Part shown: piece after piece, positions 12,938 to 19,694 of the stretch
How the letters are laid out: the number at the start of each line of letters is the position of its first letter
Position numbering within the stretch: position 1 is the first letter of the stretch
Source: a virus
Length of the DNA: 31,878 nucleotides
IMG/VR virus record: IMGVR_UViG_3300030116_004132
Span: 1 to 31,878 of that record
Strand: one strand, 5' to 3'
Notes under the pieces: generated by a model
Databases searched by the model: none
The model's input: the letters and a program-made list of their open reading frames with translations, nothing else
Told to the model about the DNA's origin: nothing
Made by a program: the position numbers and the translations under genes

Positions 12938-13956
12938 AGTTTGATCCACCTCTGATTGTTAAGTGTCCAGTTAGTAACCTCTGCTATACGTTCGCGAACT
13001 GATTTAGCAGGTGTCCAACCGAGTTCTCTCATCTTACCACCATCTAATGCATATCGCAAGTCATGTCCTGGTCTGGAAGAATGGAAATCAACCAACTCAT
13101 ACTTAAGTTCCTTACCCTGTGCATCAGCAATGATCTGTGCTAACTCAAGATTGTTTAATTCTTCTGATCCTACAATATTAAACTTAGGACACTTTGCATT
13201 TCCCCAAGTGGGTTCAAATGTTCCCTTGTATTGTAGTAAGAAATATACTGCTGATGAAACATCTTCAGCGTGTATGTAGTGTCTTGAGCCAGGAATTGTC
13301 CTAGTCTTGTCGCTATGTATTGTTATAACTTCTCCATCCCTTGCTCTCTTAATACACATAGGGATAAACTTCTCTGGGTGTTGTCTTTCCCCGAATACAT
13401 TCATAGTATGTGTAATGTATATTGGAAGTTTGTATGTATTCTCATATGCTACTGCTAACTCTTCTGCACCTGCCTTAGTCGCACTGTATGGGTTTGTTGA
13501 ATTGTATCTATCATTCTCTTTATACTTGATACCGTTAGGAGCAGGACCAAACACTTCATCTGTGCTAAAGTAAACAAATCTTTCAAGATTGTCTTGCTTT
13601 CTTGCAAACTCTAAAATGTTAGCAGTGCCCACAACATTATCCATAATGAACTCCATAGGATAATCTATGCTACGATCTACATGAGACCCTGCTGCTAAAT
13701 GTAAAATATAATCTACCTGTCCAATTTCACTACAGACTAATGGATTGAGTTCTGCCTTAAGATCATGATGTACGATCTTTACACGTTTCCTAACTTCGGG
13801 ATCAAAGGATAGCATAATATCGTGCAGACGATTAAGATTACCACTATAATCTAATCTATCAAGAGTAATGATCTCCCAATCAGTATGTTTTAGTAAGTAA
13901 CTGATTGTATGGTGTGCAATAAAACCTGCTCCACCTGTAATAAGTGCTTTTGTCAT
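12934..13956 (-). CDS. NAD-dependent epimerase/dehydratase, dTDP-glucose 4,6-dehydratase-like (340 aa)
   Basis: This is an extended short-chain dehydrogenase. The NAD motif is 'TGGAGFIA' (7-14), with Ala replacing the third Gly. 'LHLAAGSHVDRSI' (86-97) is the RmlB-like strand. 'FSTDEVFG' (130-137) carries the Thr-Asp-Glu triad used for 4,6-dehydration, and Y157-x3-K161 is the catalytic pair in 'YSATK'. 'NVFGERQHPEKFIP' (186-199) is the substrate region. RmlB converts dTDP-glucose to the 4-keto-6-deoxy sugar; the other RmlA/C/D steps are not seen here. A related nucleotide-sugar substrate is possible. It may modify LPS or phage components. It follows the 218-aa gene by 2 nt. Confidence 0.88.
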   Translation of the reverse strand: MTKALITGGAGFIAHHTISYLLKHTDWEIITLDRLDYSGNLNRLHDIMLSFDPEVRKRVKIVHHDLKAELNPLVCSEIGQVDYILHLAAGSHVDRSIDYPMEFIMDNVVGTANILEFARKQDNLERFVYFSTDEVFGPAPNGIKYKENDRYNSTNPYSATKAGAEELAVAYENTYKLPIYITHTMNVFGERQHPEKFIPMCIKRARDGEVITIHSDKTRTIPGSRHYIHAEDVSSAVYFLLQYKGTFEPTWGNAKCPKFNIVGSEELNNLELAQIIADAQGKELKYELVDFHSSRPGHDLRYALDGGKMRELGWTPAKSVRERIAEVTNWTLNNQRWIKL

Positions 13957-13958
13957 AA

Positions 13959-14615
13959 TTAAATAAAACCTTTGGCAAGTGCTTTTTCGTGTATAAAGAA
14001 TACTATAGTTAGTCTATCAGTTTTTGGACTATTTCCAAAACATCCAGTTAGAGCATGGATGTTATATCCGTCGTATGCTACCAATCTATTATACACGTTT
14101 TCTACGTTTGTGAACAGAGTGTTACGACTATCCAGAATTGATGTTCCTGTATTAGGTGGGGGATCTGGATTTAAATATATTACCCCCGCACATGATAAAG
14201 AATCTCTATGAAATCTATCTGTATAAAATTCATTTAACATATTAACTGTGTTGGCAGGACTCCTATGAAAATATGTTGTAATCATAGGATCTAACAAAGG
14301 ACCATTTGCTACCTTTGTTTCTTCTCCATATATTTCAGAAAGATCTTTTCCTATGTACTCATCTTCATAATGTGGATATTTCCAGTCTTTAAGATTTCTC
14401 TCCTCCCACACAAAATCAAATATATCTTTCTCTATCTGTAATAATTCTTCGTTACTTCCATAACCTAATTTCTTAAACTTCTCAGATCTTATTCCTCTCC
14501 ATCCTGGTCCTGTATCAGGTCTATCAGAAATTCTCCATGACCTATCTCTAATAGCAAGTTCTCTTACGTGTTCAACGTCTGGAAAATAATTATCTTTTAT
14601 TGTAATGTCAATCAT
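13959..14615 (-). CDS. 2OG-Fe(II)-oxygenase-like protein, DUF6445-like (218 aa)
   Basis: The N-terminus ('DNYFPDVEHVRELAI') is followed by 'GWRGIRS'. The core has 'FHRDS' (His136/Asp138), 'AGVIYLNPDP', a 'GTSIL' turn, 'YDGYNIHALTG' with His187, and 'TDRLTIVFFI' with Arg201. This matches the H-x-D...H iron triad plus Arg layout of small 2OG oxygenases annotated as DUF6445 in my memory; that label is less certain than the fold. It is coupled to cpeT by ATGA and lies 2 nt before the epimerase gene. It could act on a sugar or peptide; the substrate is not known. Confidence 0.75.
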   Translation of the reverse strand: MIDITIKDNYFPDVEHVRELAIRDRSWRISDRPDTGPGWRGIRSEKFKKLGYGSNEELLQIEKDIFDFVWEERNLKDWKYPHYEDEYIGKDLSEIYGEETKVANGPLLDPMITTYFHRSPANTVNMLNEFYTDRFHRDSLSCAGVIYLNPDPPPNTGTSILDSRNTLFTNVENVYNRLVAYDGYNIHALTGCFGNSPKTDRLTIVFFIHEKALAKGFI

Positions 14616-15124
14616 ACTCTATCAAATTGAAAAGGTCCATAATCAGATCCCCAGACTTTTTCGTTTGTAGTCTTGGAGTATCCAATATCTATTGTAGTAT
14701 ATGTGGTGGTTGTTATGTGAACTCTACTTTGAACGTATGAGTCTCTCACTGTGCAATCGCATCCATACAAACCACCAGAAAAGGTATTATAATCTACTTG
14801 ATTGAATAGTAGGTCACAACCACTGTTATGATGTAAATCATCTGGAGTAATACTTTCCAGATTCTGAAACCCGACGAATTTGTTTTTTTCTTTAAGGTCA
14901 TAGTTTTTTACTTTCATTAATTCTCCATCCATCACAGGTTCAATAACAAATTGTCGATAAGGTCTACCTTGATCATATGTATATGCCTGTTCTCCATATA
15001 TCAAATTGTTACCAATATCTTTATGTATTAGTCTAATATGAGCATAGAATGTAGGATTTTGGTATGCCTGTCTCTTATTATCAAATGTTCCTATTAATAA
15101 CTCTCTAAGTCTCTGTATACTCAT
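14612..15124 (-). CDS. cpeT: CpeT/CpcT-type phycobiliprotein chromophore lyase (170 aa)
   Basis: The family pattern is clear. It starts 'LRELLIGTFDNKRQA..NPTFYAHI', then 'YGEQAYTYDQ..PYRQFVI', 'GCDLLF', 'FSGGLYGCDC', and the closing 'KVWGSDYGPFQFDR'. These enzymes attach bilins to specific cysteines of phycobiliproteins. Phage CpeT proteins are known from marine cyanophages, though their in vivo role is unsettled. An open frame reaches a TTG at 15136; the ATG at 15124 is the natural start. It overlaps the 59-aa gene by 20 nt. With ho1 in the same window it suggests manipulation of phycobilin metabolism. The length is near that of cyanophage homologues and slightly short of the cyanobacterial ~200 aa. 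Confidence 0.88.
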   Translation of the reverse strand: MSIQRLRELLIGTFDNKRQAYQNPTFYAHIRLIHKDIGNNLIYGEQAYTYDQGRPYRQFVIEPVMDGELMKVKNYDLKEKNKFVGFQNLESITPDDLHHNSGCDLLFNQVDYNTFSGGLYGCDCTVRDSYVQSRVHITTTTYTTIDIGYSKTTNEKVWGSDYGPFQFDRV

Positions 15125-15284
15125 CCTGTAGACCAAACTTTGATAACATAGAAATCAGTGTGTCGTATGGAATCCATGCAGGATCTTCATCCATAAATTG
15201 CACTTCTACTTCTTGTACGTTTTTTTGTAAGAATCTGCTGTAAGATGTTCTTACATTTTTAACAAAAGACACTGGGTTATACAT
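15105..15284 (-). CDS. Small hypothetical protein upstream of cpeT (59 aa)
   Basis: The product starts MYNPVSFVKNVRTSYSRFL and has 'VQEVEVQFMDEDPAWIPYDTL', ending acidic. It is probably a small alpha/beta protein. The ATG at 15284 is chosen over a TTG one codon earlier, with GGAGA about 12 nt upstream. It is the first gene after the promoter at 15303 and therefore heads the cpeT operon. No family recognised. Confidence 0.68.
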   Translation of the reverse strand: MYNPVSFVKNVRTSYSRFLQKNVQEVEVQFMDEDPAWIPYDTLISMLSKFGLQDEYTET

Positions 15285-15302
15285 CAATAAATTGTTTCTC
15301 CA

Positions 15303-15331
15303 ATTATAAAACCCTCAACTAAAAAAGTCAA
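15303..15331 (-). promoter_or_regulatory. Sigma70-type promoter nested in a hairpin, heading the cpeT operon
   Basis: On the minus strand, TTGACT (-35, 5 of 6) and TATAAT (-10) are separated by 17 nt. The -35 lies in the 5' arm of the hairpin at 15309-15337 and the spacer contains loop plus 3' arm. Confidence 0.72.
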
Positions 15332-15337
15332 GGGTTT
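15309..15337 (-). terminator. Terminator-like hairpin before the cpeT operon
   Basis: On the minus strand, AAACCCTTGACT pairs with AGTTGAGGGTTT (12 bp, two G-U pairs) around a five-T loop, followed by TATAATT. The T-tract is weak, so termination efficiency is uncertain. It would end the transcript carrying the cupin and 47-aa genes. Confidence 0.6.
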
Positions 15338-15417
15338 ATGTCTTTATATAGATTTTTATTCAAGGTGGATGCTGATACTTCTTCATCTGATTGCTTGGAT
15401 AATTGTTTACGTTTAAG
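15328..15417 (-). other. Open 29-codon frame lacking a start codon, directly after the 47-aa gene
   Basis: In frame with the 47-aa gene and just past its TAA, 29 sense codons read LKRKQLSKQSDEEVS and onward to NLYKDINP before a TGA. The composition is protein-like, but no ATG, GTG or TTG occurs near the beginning. A perfect anti-SD complement (TAAGGAGGT) ends 9 nt before this frame. It could be a read-through extension, a gene that lost its start, or chance. Confidence 0.3.
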
Positions 15418-15561
15418 TTAGAAAACCTCCTTACATATACGTTTACAAATATGGTCTTTGTCGTCGCAATCAATTAAGCATTCGTAATATTCTGTGATTT
15501 TATCGTTATGGGGGTCTTGGTGTTCACCCGCCAACTGATTAAAAGGAATTAAGTTATGCAT
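15418..15561 (-). CDS. Conserved cyanophage small protein (47 aa)
   Basis: The product starts MHNLIPFNQLAGEHQDPHND and continues with a cysteine-containing helix (YYECLIDCDDKDHICKRICKEVF). The four cysteines, at about residues 27, 32, 39 and 43, could bind a metal or form disulfides. I recall near-identical small proteins in other T4-like cyanophages, uncharacterised. TTGGAGA lies 6-8 nt before the ATG. It is the last gene before the hairpin at 15309. Confidence 0.72.
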   Translation of the reverse strand: MHNLIPFNQLAGEHQDPHNDKITEYYECLIDCDDKDHICKRICKEVF

Positions 15562-15704
15562 TAATTGTCTCCAAAATTTAGTTTAATAATAAAAATAACG
15601 AAAAAGGTTTTAGTGCATCTTGTTCCTCCTAATTCTTGAATTATTTAGACAATAAATGTCTGTATTCGCTGATACAATGTCTTTATCTTAACAAAAAGAA
15701 ATGC
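15562..15704 (-). other. Intergenic region with a minimal start-stop frame and inverted repeat
   Basis: No gene of useful length lies here. A consensus AGGAGG sits 6 nt before ATG-CAC-TAA at 15610-15618, giving a two-residue frame. An inverted repeat AGACA-N5-TGTCT lies at 15647-15661. The rest is AT-rich spacer leading to the 47-aa gene. Confidence 0.45.
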
Positions 15705-16052
15705 CTACGTGATTGTACCTACTCGTCCATAATCATCCATTAATCTTACAATATCATCCTCTCTACACTCTCCAGTTTGAGTCTCAATAATAGTCATTCC
15801 TTCATCCCCTGCCCTTGCTCTATGTGGGGATGTTTCCATAACTATATACAAGTCTTCTGGTTTTGCATCGTATTCAGATCCATCAGTAATAACTATCCCA
15901 CTCCCCTCTGTAATAACCCAAAATTCTTTTCTGTGGTTATGATATTGATAAGAGAAAGAACAGTTCGGTTTGAGATATAATCTTTTTACTTTATAATTTG
16001 GTTCATCCAATAAAACTTCATAATGTCCCCATGGTTTAATCACTTTCTCCAT
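15705..16052 (-). CDS. Cupin, mannose-6-phosphate isomerase type II-like (115 aa)
   Basis: The protein is a single cupin with the ManC C-terminal-domain look. It starts 'KPWGHYEVLLDEPNYKVKRLYLKPN', then has metal motif 1 'SYQYHNHRKEFWVITEG' (His38, His40, Glu43), then 'DLYIVMETSPHRARAG' with His77, and the typical 'ETQTGECREDDIVRLMDDYGR' end region (90-111). It would interconvert fructose- and mannose-6-phosphate or bind a related sugar. The nucleotidyltransferase domain found in full-length ManC is missing, so it is a stand-alone isomerase-like unit. With the epimerase in this window it points to sugar metabolism. The ATG follows the 68-aa stop by 3 nt. Confidence 0.85.
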   Translation of the reverse strand: MEKVIKPWGHYEVLLDEPNYKVKRLYLKPNCSFSYQYHNHRKEFWVITEGSGIVITDGSEYDAKPEDLYIVMETSPHRARAGDEGMTIIETQTGECREDDIVRLMDDYGRVGTIT

Positions 16053-16055
16053 ATA

Positions 16056-16262
16056 CTATCTCCATTTCGTCAGTGGTTTTACTGTGTGTGGATTTTTTAG
16101 TGTTTTTACATAATCTATCACTTCATCCCGCAATGCCATTAATTCATCAAAGCAACCTTGATTGTGTGCACAACCACGCAATTTGGTATTTGGTTCATAT
16201 AATGATTCAAGTAGTAAAGTTTTACTACGATCCCATTTGTCGTGGTCAGATTCGTTGCTCAT
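16056..16262 (-). CDS. Small hypothetical protein (68 aa)
   Basis: The product starts MSNESDHDKWDRSKTLLLE, then 'EPNTKLRGCAHNQGCFDELMALRDEVIDYVKTL' (residues 23-55) and a basic end. The two cysteines and adjacent His/Asn could form a small metal or disulfide site. The helix after residue 37 is amphipathic. The ATG overlaps the 73-aa gene's stop as ATGA. No family recognised with confidence. Confidence 0.7.
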   Translation of the reverse strand: MSNESDHDKWDRSKTLLLESLYEPNTKLRGCAHNQGCFDELMALRDEVIDYVKTLKNPHTVKPLTKWR

Positions 16263-16480
16263 TTTTTCTTTCCTTTTGATTTTTTGTGTTGTGCTACAAA
16301 GTTTCTAGCAGAGGATTCATTGCGACAAAATTTTAAGATTTCACCCTCGTGTACAACTGCTATCTTTTTACCATCTGATGGTATTCCATAATATCCATCA
16401 TTGGTAGCAAATCCTGCTTTACTATCCTTATAGAACCTAGCGATTGCTCTAAGTTCTTTTTGTTCGGGAGTTAAAGGCAT
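16259..16480 (-). CDS. Small basic protein (73 aa)
   Basis: The product has a helical start (TPEQKELRAIARFYKDSK), a Gly/Tyr-rich middle (GFATNDGYYGIPSDGKKIAVVHEGE) and a Lys-rich end (QHKKSKGKKK). The basic tail suggests nucleic-acid contact. Coupled starts and stops on both sides (TAATG and ATGA) support it as a gene in a four-gene operon with the cupin. No known function. Confidence 0.7.
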   Translation of the reverse strand: MPLTPEQKELRAIARFYKDSKAGFATNDGYYGIPSDGKKIAVVHEGEILKFCRNESSARNFVAQHKKSKGKKK

Positions 16481-16620
16481 TAAAATACTGCTGTTGTAGA
16501 AACAATAGTTGCATTTGGGTTTCTTGCAAGAGCGACCTGCTGTGCATCATGGTAGTTTGCAGCATTTACTATTTCATTGAATAGTTTTCCTGCTACCATT
16601 AGTTGTACTTTAATTTTCAT
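16480..16620 (-). CDS. Conserved cyanophage small protein (46 aa)
   Basis: The product, MKIKVQLMVAGKLFNEIVN followed by 'ARNPNATIVSTTAVF', has a beta-alpha-beta look: an N-terminal strand, a helix 'NYHDAQQVALAR' and a final strand. I recall close relatives in many T4-like cyanophages, none characterised. AAAGGAA lies 6-9 nt before the ATG, and the TAA overlaps the next ATG as TAATG. It begins a new unit after the methyltransferase. Confidence 0.75.
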   Translation of the reverse strand: MKIKVQLMVAGKLFNEIVNAANYHDAQQVALARNPNATIVSTTAVF

Positions 16621-16646
16621 AGGAGTTTCCTTTTAATTATATATTC

Positions 16647-16678
16647 ATTATAATATAGCATTCATTCAATAATGTCCA
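16647..16678 (-). promoter_or_regulatory. Weak promoter-like region before the 46-aa gene
   Basis: The minus strand carries TGGACA (16673-16678), TGCTATATT (16652-16660) and TATAAT (16647-16652). Spacing from TGGACA is 15 nt to TATATT and 20 nt to TATAAT, neither ideal. It overlaps the end of the methyltransferase gene. Confidence 0.3.
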
Positions 16679-17753
16679 TAATGGACACTTTGTAATCTGT
16701 CACACGTTTCTGTATTAGTTTACCATATTCTTCATTAAGTTCGCAACCTATGTAATCTCTACCTAATTGTTTTGCTACCATTCCAGTAGTACCCGATCCC
16801 ATGAAAGGATCTAAAATTATATCTCCTTTCTCACTCCCTGCTTTGATACAAGGTTCAATTAACTCAGGTGGAAATACAGCAAAGTGTGCACCTTTGTATG
16901 GTTTATTTGTTACTGACCAGACAGATCGTTTATTCTTTGTTGGATATGATTTTGTAAGTCCGCTATGCGGTTGGAGTCCTGTTCCTGCGTTGTGGTATTT
17001 TCCGTTTGTTCTGTCTCTTGTTCCCCAATCTTTTGCGGGTTCTTTGATTGCTTCATTATTGTAGTAATACTTCTTGTTTTTACTGAATAAAAATATATAT
17101 TCGTGTGCTTTAGTACACCTATCCCTCACACTTTCTGGCATAGGGTTAGGTTTATGCCAAATAATATCTTGTCTAAGATACCATCCATCTGCTCTCATTG
17201 CGAAGGCAAAGAGCCAGGGGATTCCAATAAGGTCTTTTTCCTTGAGTCCTGAGATTCTATTTCCTCTACGAGGACACACATCTGGTAAGTCTTGTTTAGT
17301 ATTTGAGACACTTTGTTTTGGAAGTCCTTGTCCTTTTCCTGGTCTGTAGTTATAGTAACTATCGCCAAGATTAACCCAACAAGTTCCATCATCTGTGAGC
17401 ACATTTCGCACCTCCTTGAATACGTTTACTAATTGATCAATATATTCTTCTGGAGTCTCTTCCAATCCGATTTGATCATCTTGTCTTATTGCACCACACT
17501 TAGGGCAAACAGTTTTGTATATTGCATCCCCTACCCCTGCCATCTTATCATGATTTTTATGACCAGTAATACAATTACTAGGATTAACTTTTGAGTCTCT
17601 CATATGATTGCAATTTGGATCTCCTCCTATCCAAGTAGCAGTTCCATAATCACGTAAACCAAAATAAGGTGGAGATGTAACACACATCCTTGCAGGTTCG
17701 TCAAATTGTTTGAGTGTCTCTCGACAATCTCCAAATAAAATAGTGTCTCTCAT
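16662..17753 (-). CDS. Site-specific DNA methyltransferase, beta class (363 aa)
   Basis: Motif IV 'TSPPYFGLRDYG' comes first (residues ~26-37) and motif I 'LDPFMGSGTTGMVA' comes near the C-terminus. This is the permuted beta-class order; TSPPY is usual in N4-cytosine methylases, although N6-adenine activity cannot be excluded. Between them are 'DDGTCWVNLGDSY' and 'ADGWYLRQDIIWHKPNP'. An insertion near residues 48-90 has 'CNH' and 'CPKCG', a probable zinc-binding finger. It would methylate phage DNA to resist restriction or alter expression. No cognate endonuclease is next to it. The ATG overlaps the 34-aa stop as ATGA. Confidence 0.92.
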   Translation of the reverse strand: MRDTILFGDCRETLKQFDEPARMCVTSPPYFGLRDYGTATWIGGDPNCNHMRDSKVNPSNCITGHKNHDKMAGVGDAIYKTVCPKCGAIRQDDQIGLEETPEEYIDQLVNVFKEVRNVLTDDGTCWVNLGDSYYNYRPGKGQGLPKQSVSNTKQDLPDVCPRRGNRISGLKEKDLIGIPWLFAFAMRADGWYLRQDIIWHKPNPMPESVRDRCTKAHEYIFLFSKNKKYYYNNEAIKEPAKDWGTRDRTNGKYHNAGTGLQPHSGLTKSYPTKNKRSVWSVTNKPYKGAHFAVFPPELIEPCIKAGSEKGDIILDPFMGSGTTGMVAKQLGRDYIGCELNEEYGKLIQKRVTDYKVSIMDIIE

Positions 17754-17854
17754 CCGTATAAATGTACGTTATAATGTTTGCGAACTGGTGGATACTTGGG
17801 TTTAGGTTTGACCCTAACCACTTTGAGTATCCTGAGTAGTGTGTCTGTTTTCAT
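17750..17854 (-). CDS. Tiny basic protein (34 aa)
   Basis: The product starts MKTDTLLRILKVVRVKPKPK and ends 'VRKHYNVHLYG'. It is Lys/Arg/Pro-rich with no acidic residue except Asp4. Its ATG overlaps the previous TAA (TAATG) and its TGA overlaps the methyltransferase ATG (ATGA). This precise fit into the gap is the main evidence. It could be a nucleic-acid-binding peptide or only a coupling cistron for the methylase. Confidence 0.62.
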   Translation of the reverse strand: MKTDTLLRILKVVRVKPKPKYPPVRKHYNVHLYG

Positions 17855-18123
17855 TAAGTTAACCCCATAGCGATTTTCATAAATTGAAACTGAGGATCAA
17901 ACCCCATAATAATTTTACTGATTCCTATTGTCAATAGGAATGCAAACATAATTACAACATCCCACATTTTATTTTTTATATAAAATGGTAATGCAAGTGA
18001 TTCAAAGATTACATTAAGCATAGCACCAAAAAAAGTACTTACATGTAATGTAACAAAGTATCCTAGTATTATACCATATGTGCCTATCATTCGAGCAACA
18101 ACAATTAATCTGTTTGTTTTCAT
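17854..18123 (-). CDS. Small membrane protein (89 aa)
   Basis: Two clear hydrophobic spans (about residues 12-30, IGTYGIILGYFVTLHVSTF, and 54-73) flank a moderately hydrophobic middle segment near 34-48 that could be a third span. The N-terminus is basic (KTNRLIVVARM). It probably lies in the host inner or thylakoid membrane. It is coupled to the helicase gene upstream (ATGA) and to the 34-aa gene downstream (TAATG). I recall similar cyanophage proteins without known function. Confidence 0.75.
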   Translation of the reverse strand: MKTNRLIVVARMIGTYGIILGYFVTLHVSTFFGAMLNVIFESLALPFYIKNKMWDVVIMFAFLLTIGISKIIMGFDPQFQFMKIAMGLT

Positions 18124-19292
18124 GATCTGATAACTGAGGTAGCTGCCTGTCCTTTGTTGAATACAGTATCTACAACTGCTTCAACCTTTCTTGCGGTTGA
18201 AATACCAACCTTAGAGTAAACTGGAACACATACAAGACCATAAACCTTGTCCTCTGCACCCTTACGGATTACTCTACCAATAGTCTGACTAATACCAATG
18301 TAATCCATAGATCTCATAAACAATACTGCCTCAAGACCTTTTACATTGATACCCTCTGAGAGGATGCTGTGATGGAGTACAACAAACTTTGTACCATCTA
18401 CACCCCACTCGTTAAGTGTGGTAAAGAACTCTTCTCTACTAACCTTCTTACCATTAACAAAAGCACCTGTCTTAGAAGTAATAAACATCCAGTTGTATCC
18501 ACGTACTTGTAGATCTACAACAAAAGGAGTTTGAGATATCAGGTTAGTAATCTGCTTTGTAGACTTTGCACATATCAATACTTTGTCCTTCTGAATGTTA
18601 TCAAGAGCATTGATCATTTGATCGCAATCAGCATCTACAACCAACTCGTCCTTCTCTAGTATTCTTGTCTTGTATACTGCAACCTTTGGTGGTAAGATAT
18701 GTCCTTCCTCCACTAACTTAGGTGCAGGTACTTGACAAATAACATTACCAAAGATAGCAGGATTGTTCATACCTACCTTAAGAGGTGTAAGAGAATGCTT
18801 TGGTGTAGCAGTAAAGAAGTATGCTCTTGCTGAATGTGTTGAGAAGTGCTCAACTGCTTCAACAAAGTTCTTCTGAACTCCATTGTGTGCTTCATCAAAG
18901 TAAATGGTATCTACATGAATCTCAGACTCCACGACTTTATGGAGAGAATGATATGTTGTGAATATTATCTGATTGAATGCACATTTCTTTGCTGCCCAAA
19001 CAGATATACGAGTTGAATCAGTTGTAGAGTAATACTTTGTCTCTCCACTATGAACGTGCAGTACATCATCAGGATCAATATCAATCATTTCACGGAACTC
19101 TGAGCATAACTGCTTTGCAAGTAATATACGTGGTGCAACTACTACAATAGTCTGAGGAGCACTCTTGAACTGATATATCGCATCTTCTATCATGCACATT
19201 GTTTTACCACCACCAGTCGGAACAATAACTTGTCCCTTAGTGTTAGACTGCATAGCAACTAAAGAATCAATTTGGTGTGGACGTAATTGCAT
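18120..19292 (-). CDS. SF2 DEAH-box helicase (390 aa)
   Basis: A compact superfamily 2 helicase. The N-terminal 'LRPHQIDSL' is a Q-like motif. Walker A 'PTGGGKT' is at 25-31, DEAH at 133-136, motif III 'FTATP' at 160-164, motif V 'ILSEGINVKG' near 310-319 and motif VI 'QTIGRVIR' at 336-343. It resembles UvsW/type III restriction-subunit helicases but is shorter than T4 UvsW (~500 aa) and lacks an obvious extra N-terminal domain. A likely role is ATP-driven remodelling of branched DNA or R-loops during replication and recombination. A sigma70-type promoter lies upstream, but no ribosome site is evident before the ATG. Confidence 0.88.
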   Translation of the reverse strand: MQLRPHQIDSLVAMQSNTKGQVIVPTGGGKTMCMIEDAIYQFKSAPQTIVVVAPRILLAKQLCSEFREMIDIDPDDVLHVHSGETKYYSTTDSTRISVWAAKKCAFNQIIFTTYHSLHKVVESEIHVDTIYFDEAHNGVQKNFVEAVEHFSTHSARAYFFTATPKHSLTPLKVGMNNPAIFGNVICQVPAPKLVEEGHILPPKVAVYKTRILEKDELVVDADCDQMINALDNIQKDKVLICAKSTKQITNLISQTPFVVDLQVRGYNWMFITSKTGAFVNGKKVSREEFFTTLNEWGVDGTKFVVLHHSILSEGINVKGLEAVLFMRSMDYIGISQTIGRVIRKGAEDKVYGLVCVPVYSKVGISTARKVEAVVDTVFNKGQAATSVIRS

Positions 19293-19313
19293 TAAATTTG
19301 TTTCGTTACACTT

Positions 19314-19342
19314 ATTATAGCAAACGCAACATCATTTTGCAA
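19314..19342 (-). promoter_or_regulatory. Sigma70-type promoter with extended -10, before the helicase
   Basis: On the minus strand, TTGCAA (-35) and TATAAT (-10) are separated by 17 nt, with TGC before the -10. The predicted start is near 19307, about 15 nt before the ATG. It lies in the only non-coding gap between the helicase and the zinc-ribbon gene. Confidence 0.72.
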
Positions 19343-19359
19343 ATCATTGTGCCAGTATA

Positions 19360-19680
19360 TTAACTGTCTTTGTCTATCTTTTCTGAAAGTCTTTTAAGTG
19401 CTTCTTCCCATCCATCTTTATCTTGAGACCACTTATCTAATGGACAAGACTCTAATACAATCCTAGCTTTACCAGGTATAAAGCACCCACATTCTGCACA
19501 TATATCTTTCTTCTTTATCCACATTTCACAAGATTTACAAATCTCATGTCTAATCTTGTAGGTCTCATCAGATACTACTAAAGAACTAGCTCCGTTCTTA
19601 TTAATATAGTTTATGATATCCCAAGAAAAATTGGCAAAATTCTTTGTTTTCTCAATAAAAGATGGTTCAGTTGGTTCCAT
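19360..19680 (-). CDS. Zinc-ribbon-like conserved phage protein (106 aa)
   Basis: The helical N-terminus is followed by a cysteine cluster: 'ICKSCEMW' (Cys48, Cys51), 'ICAECGCF' (Cys61, Cys64, Cys66) and 'ESCPLDKW' (Cys79). This is consistent with a C-x2-C...C-x2-C zinc ribbon. I have seen the '(R)HEICKSCE...CGCFIPGKARI...CPLDKW' pattern in cyanophage proteins next to tail-fibre genes. The role is not known. It follows the glycine-rich fibre gene by 14 nt and may belong to the late structural unit. Confidence 0.78.
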   Translation of the reverse strand: MEPTEPSFIEKTKNFANFSWDIINYINKNGASSLVVSDETYKIRHEICKSCEMWIKKKDICAECGCFIPGKARIVLESCPLDKWSQDKDGWEEALKRLSEKIDKDS

Positions 19681-19694
19681 AATATTATGTATTA

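Noticed and set aside
17195-17404. Minus-strand frame of about 70 codons within the DNA methyltransferase gene
   Set aside because: It is in a different frame from the methyltransferase and lies entirely within it, with no motif or start signal.
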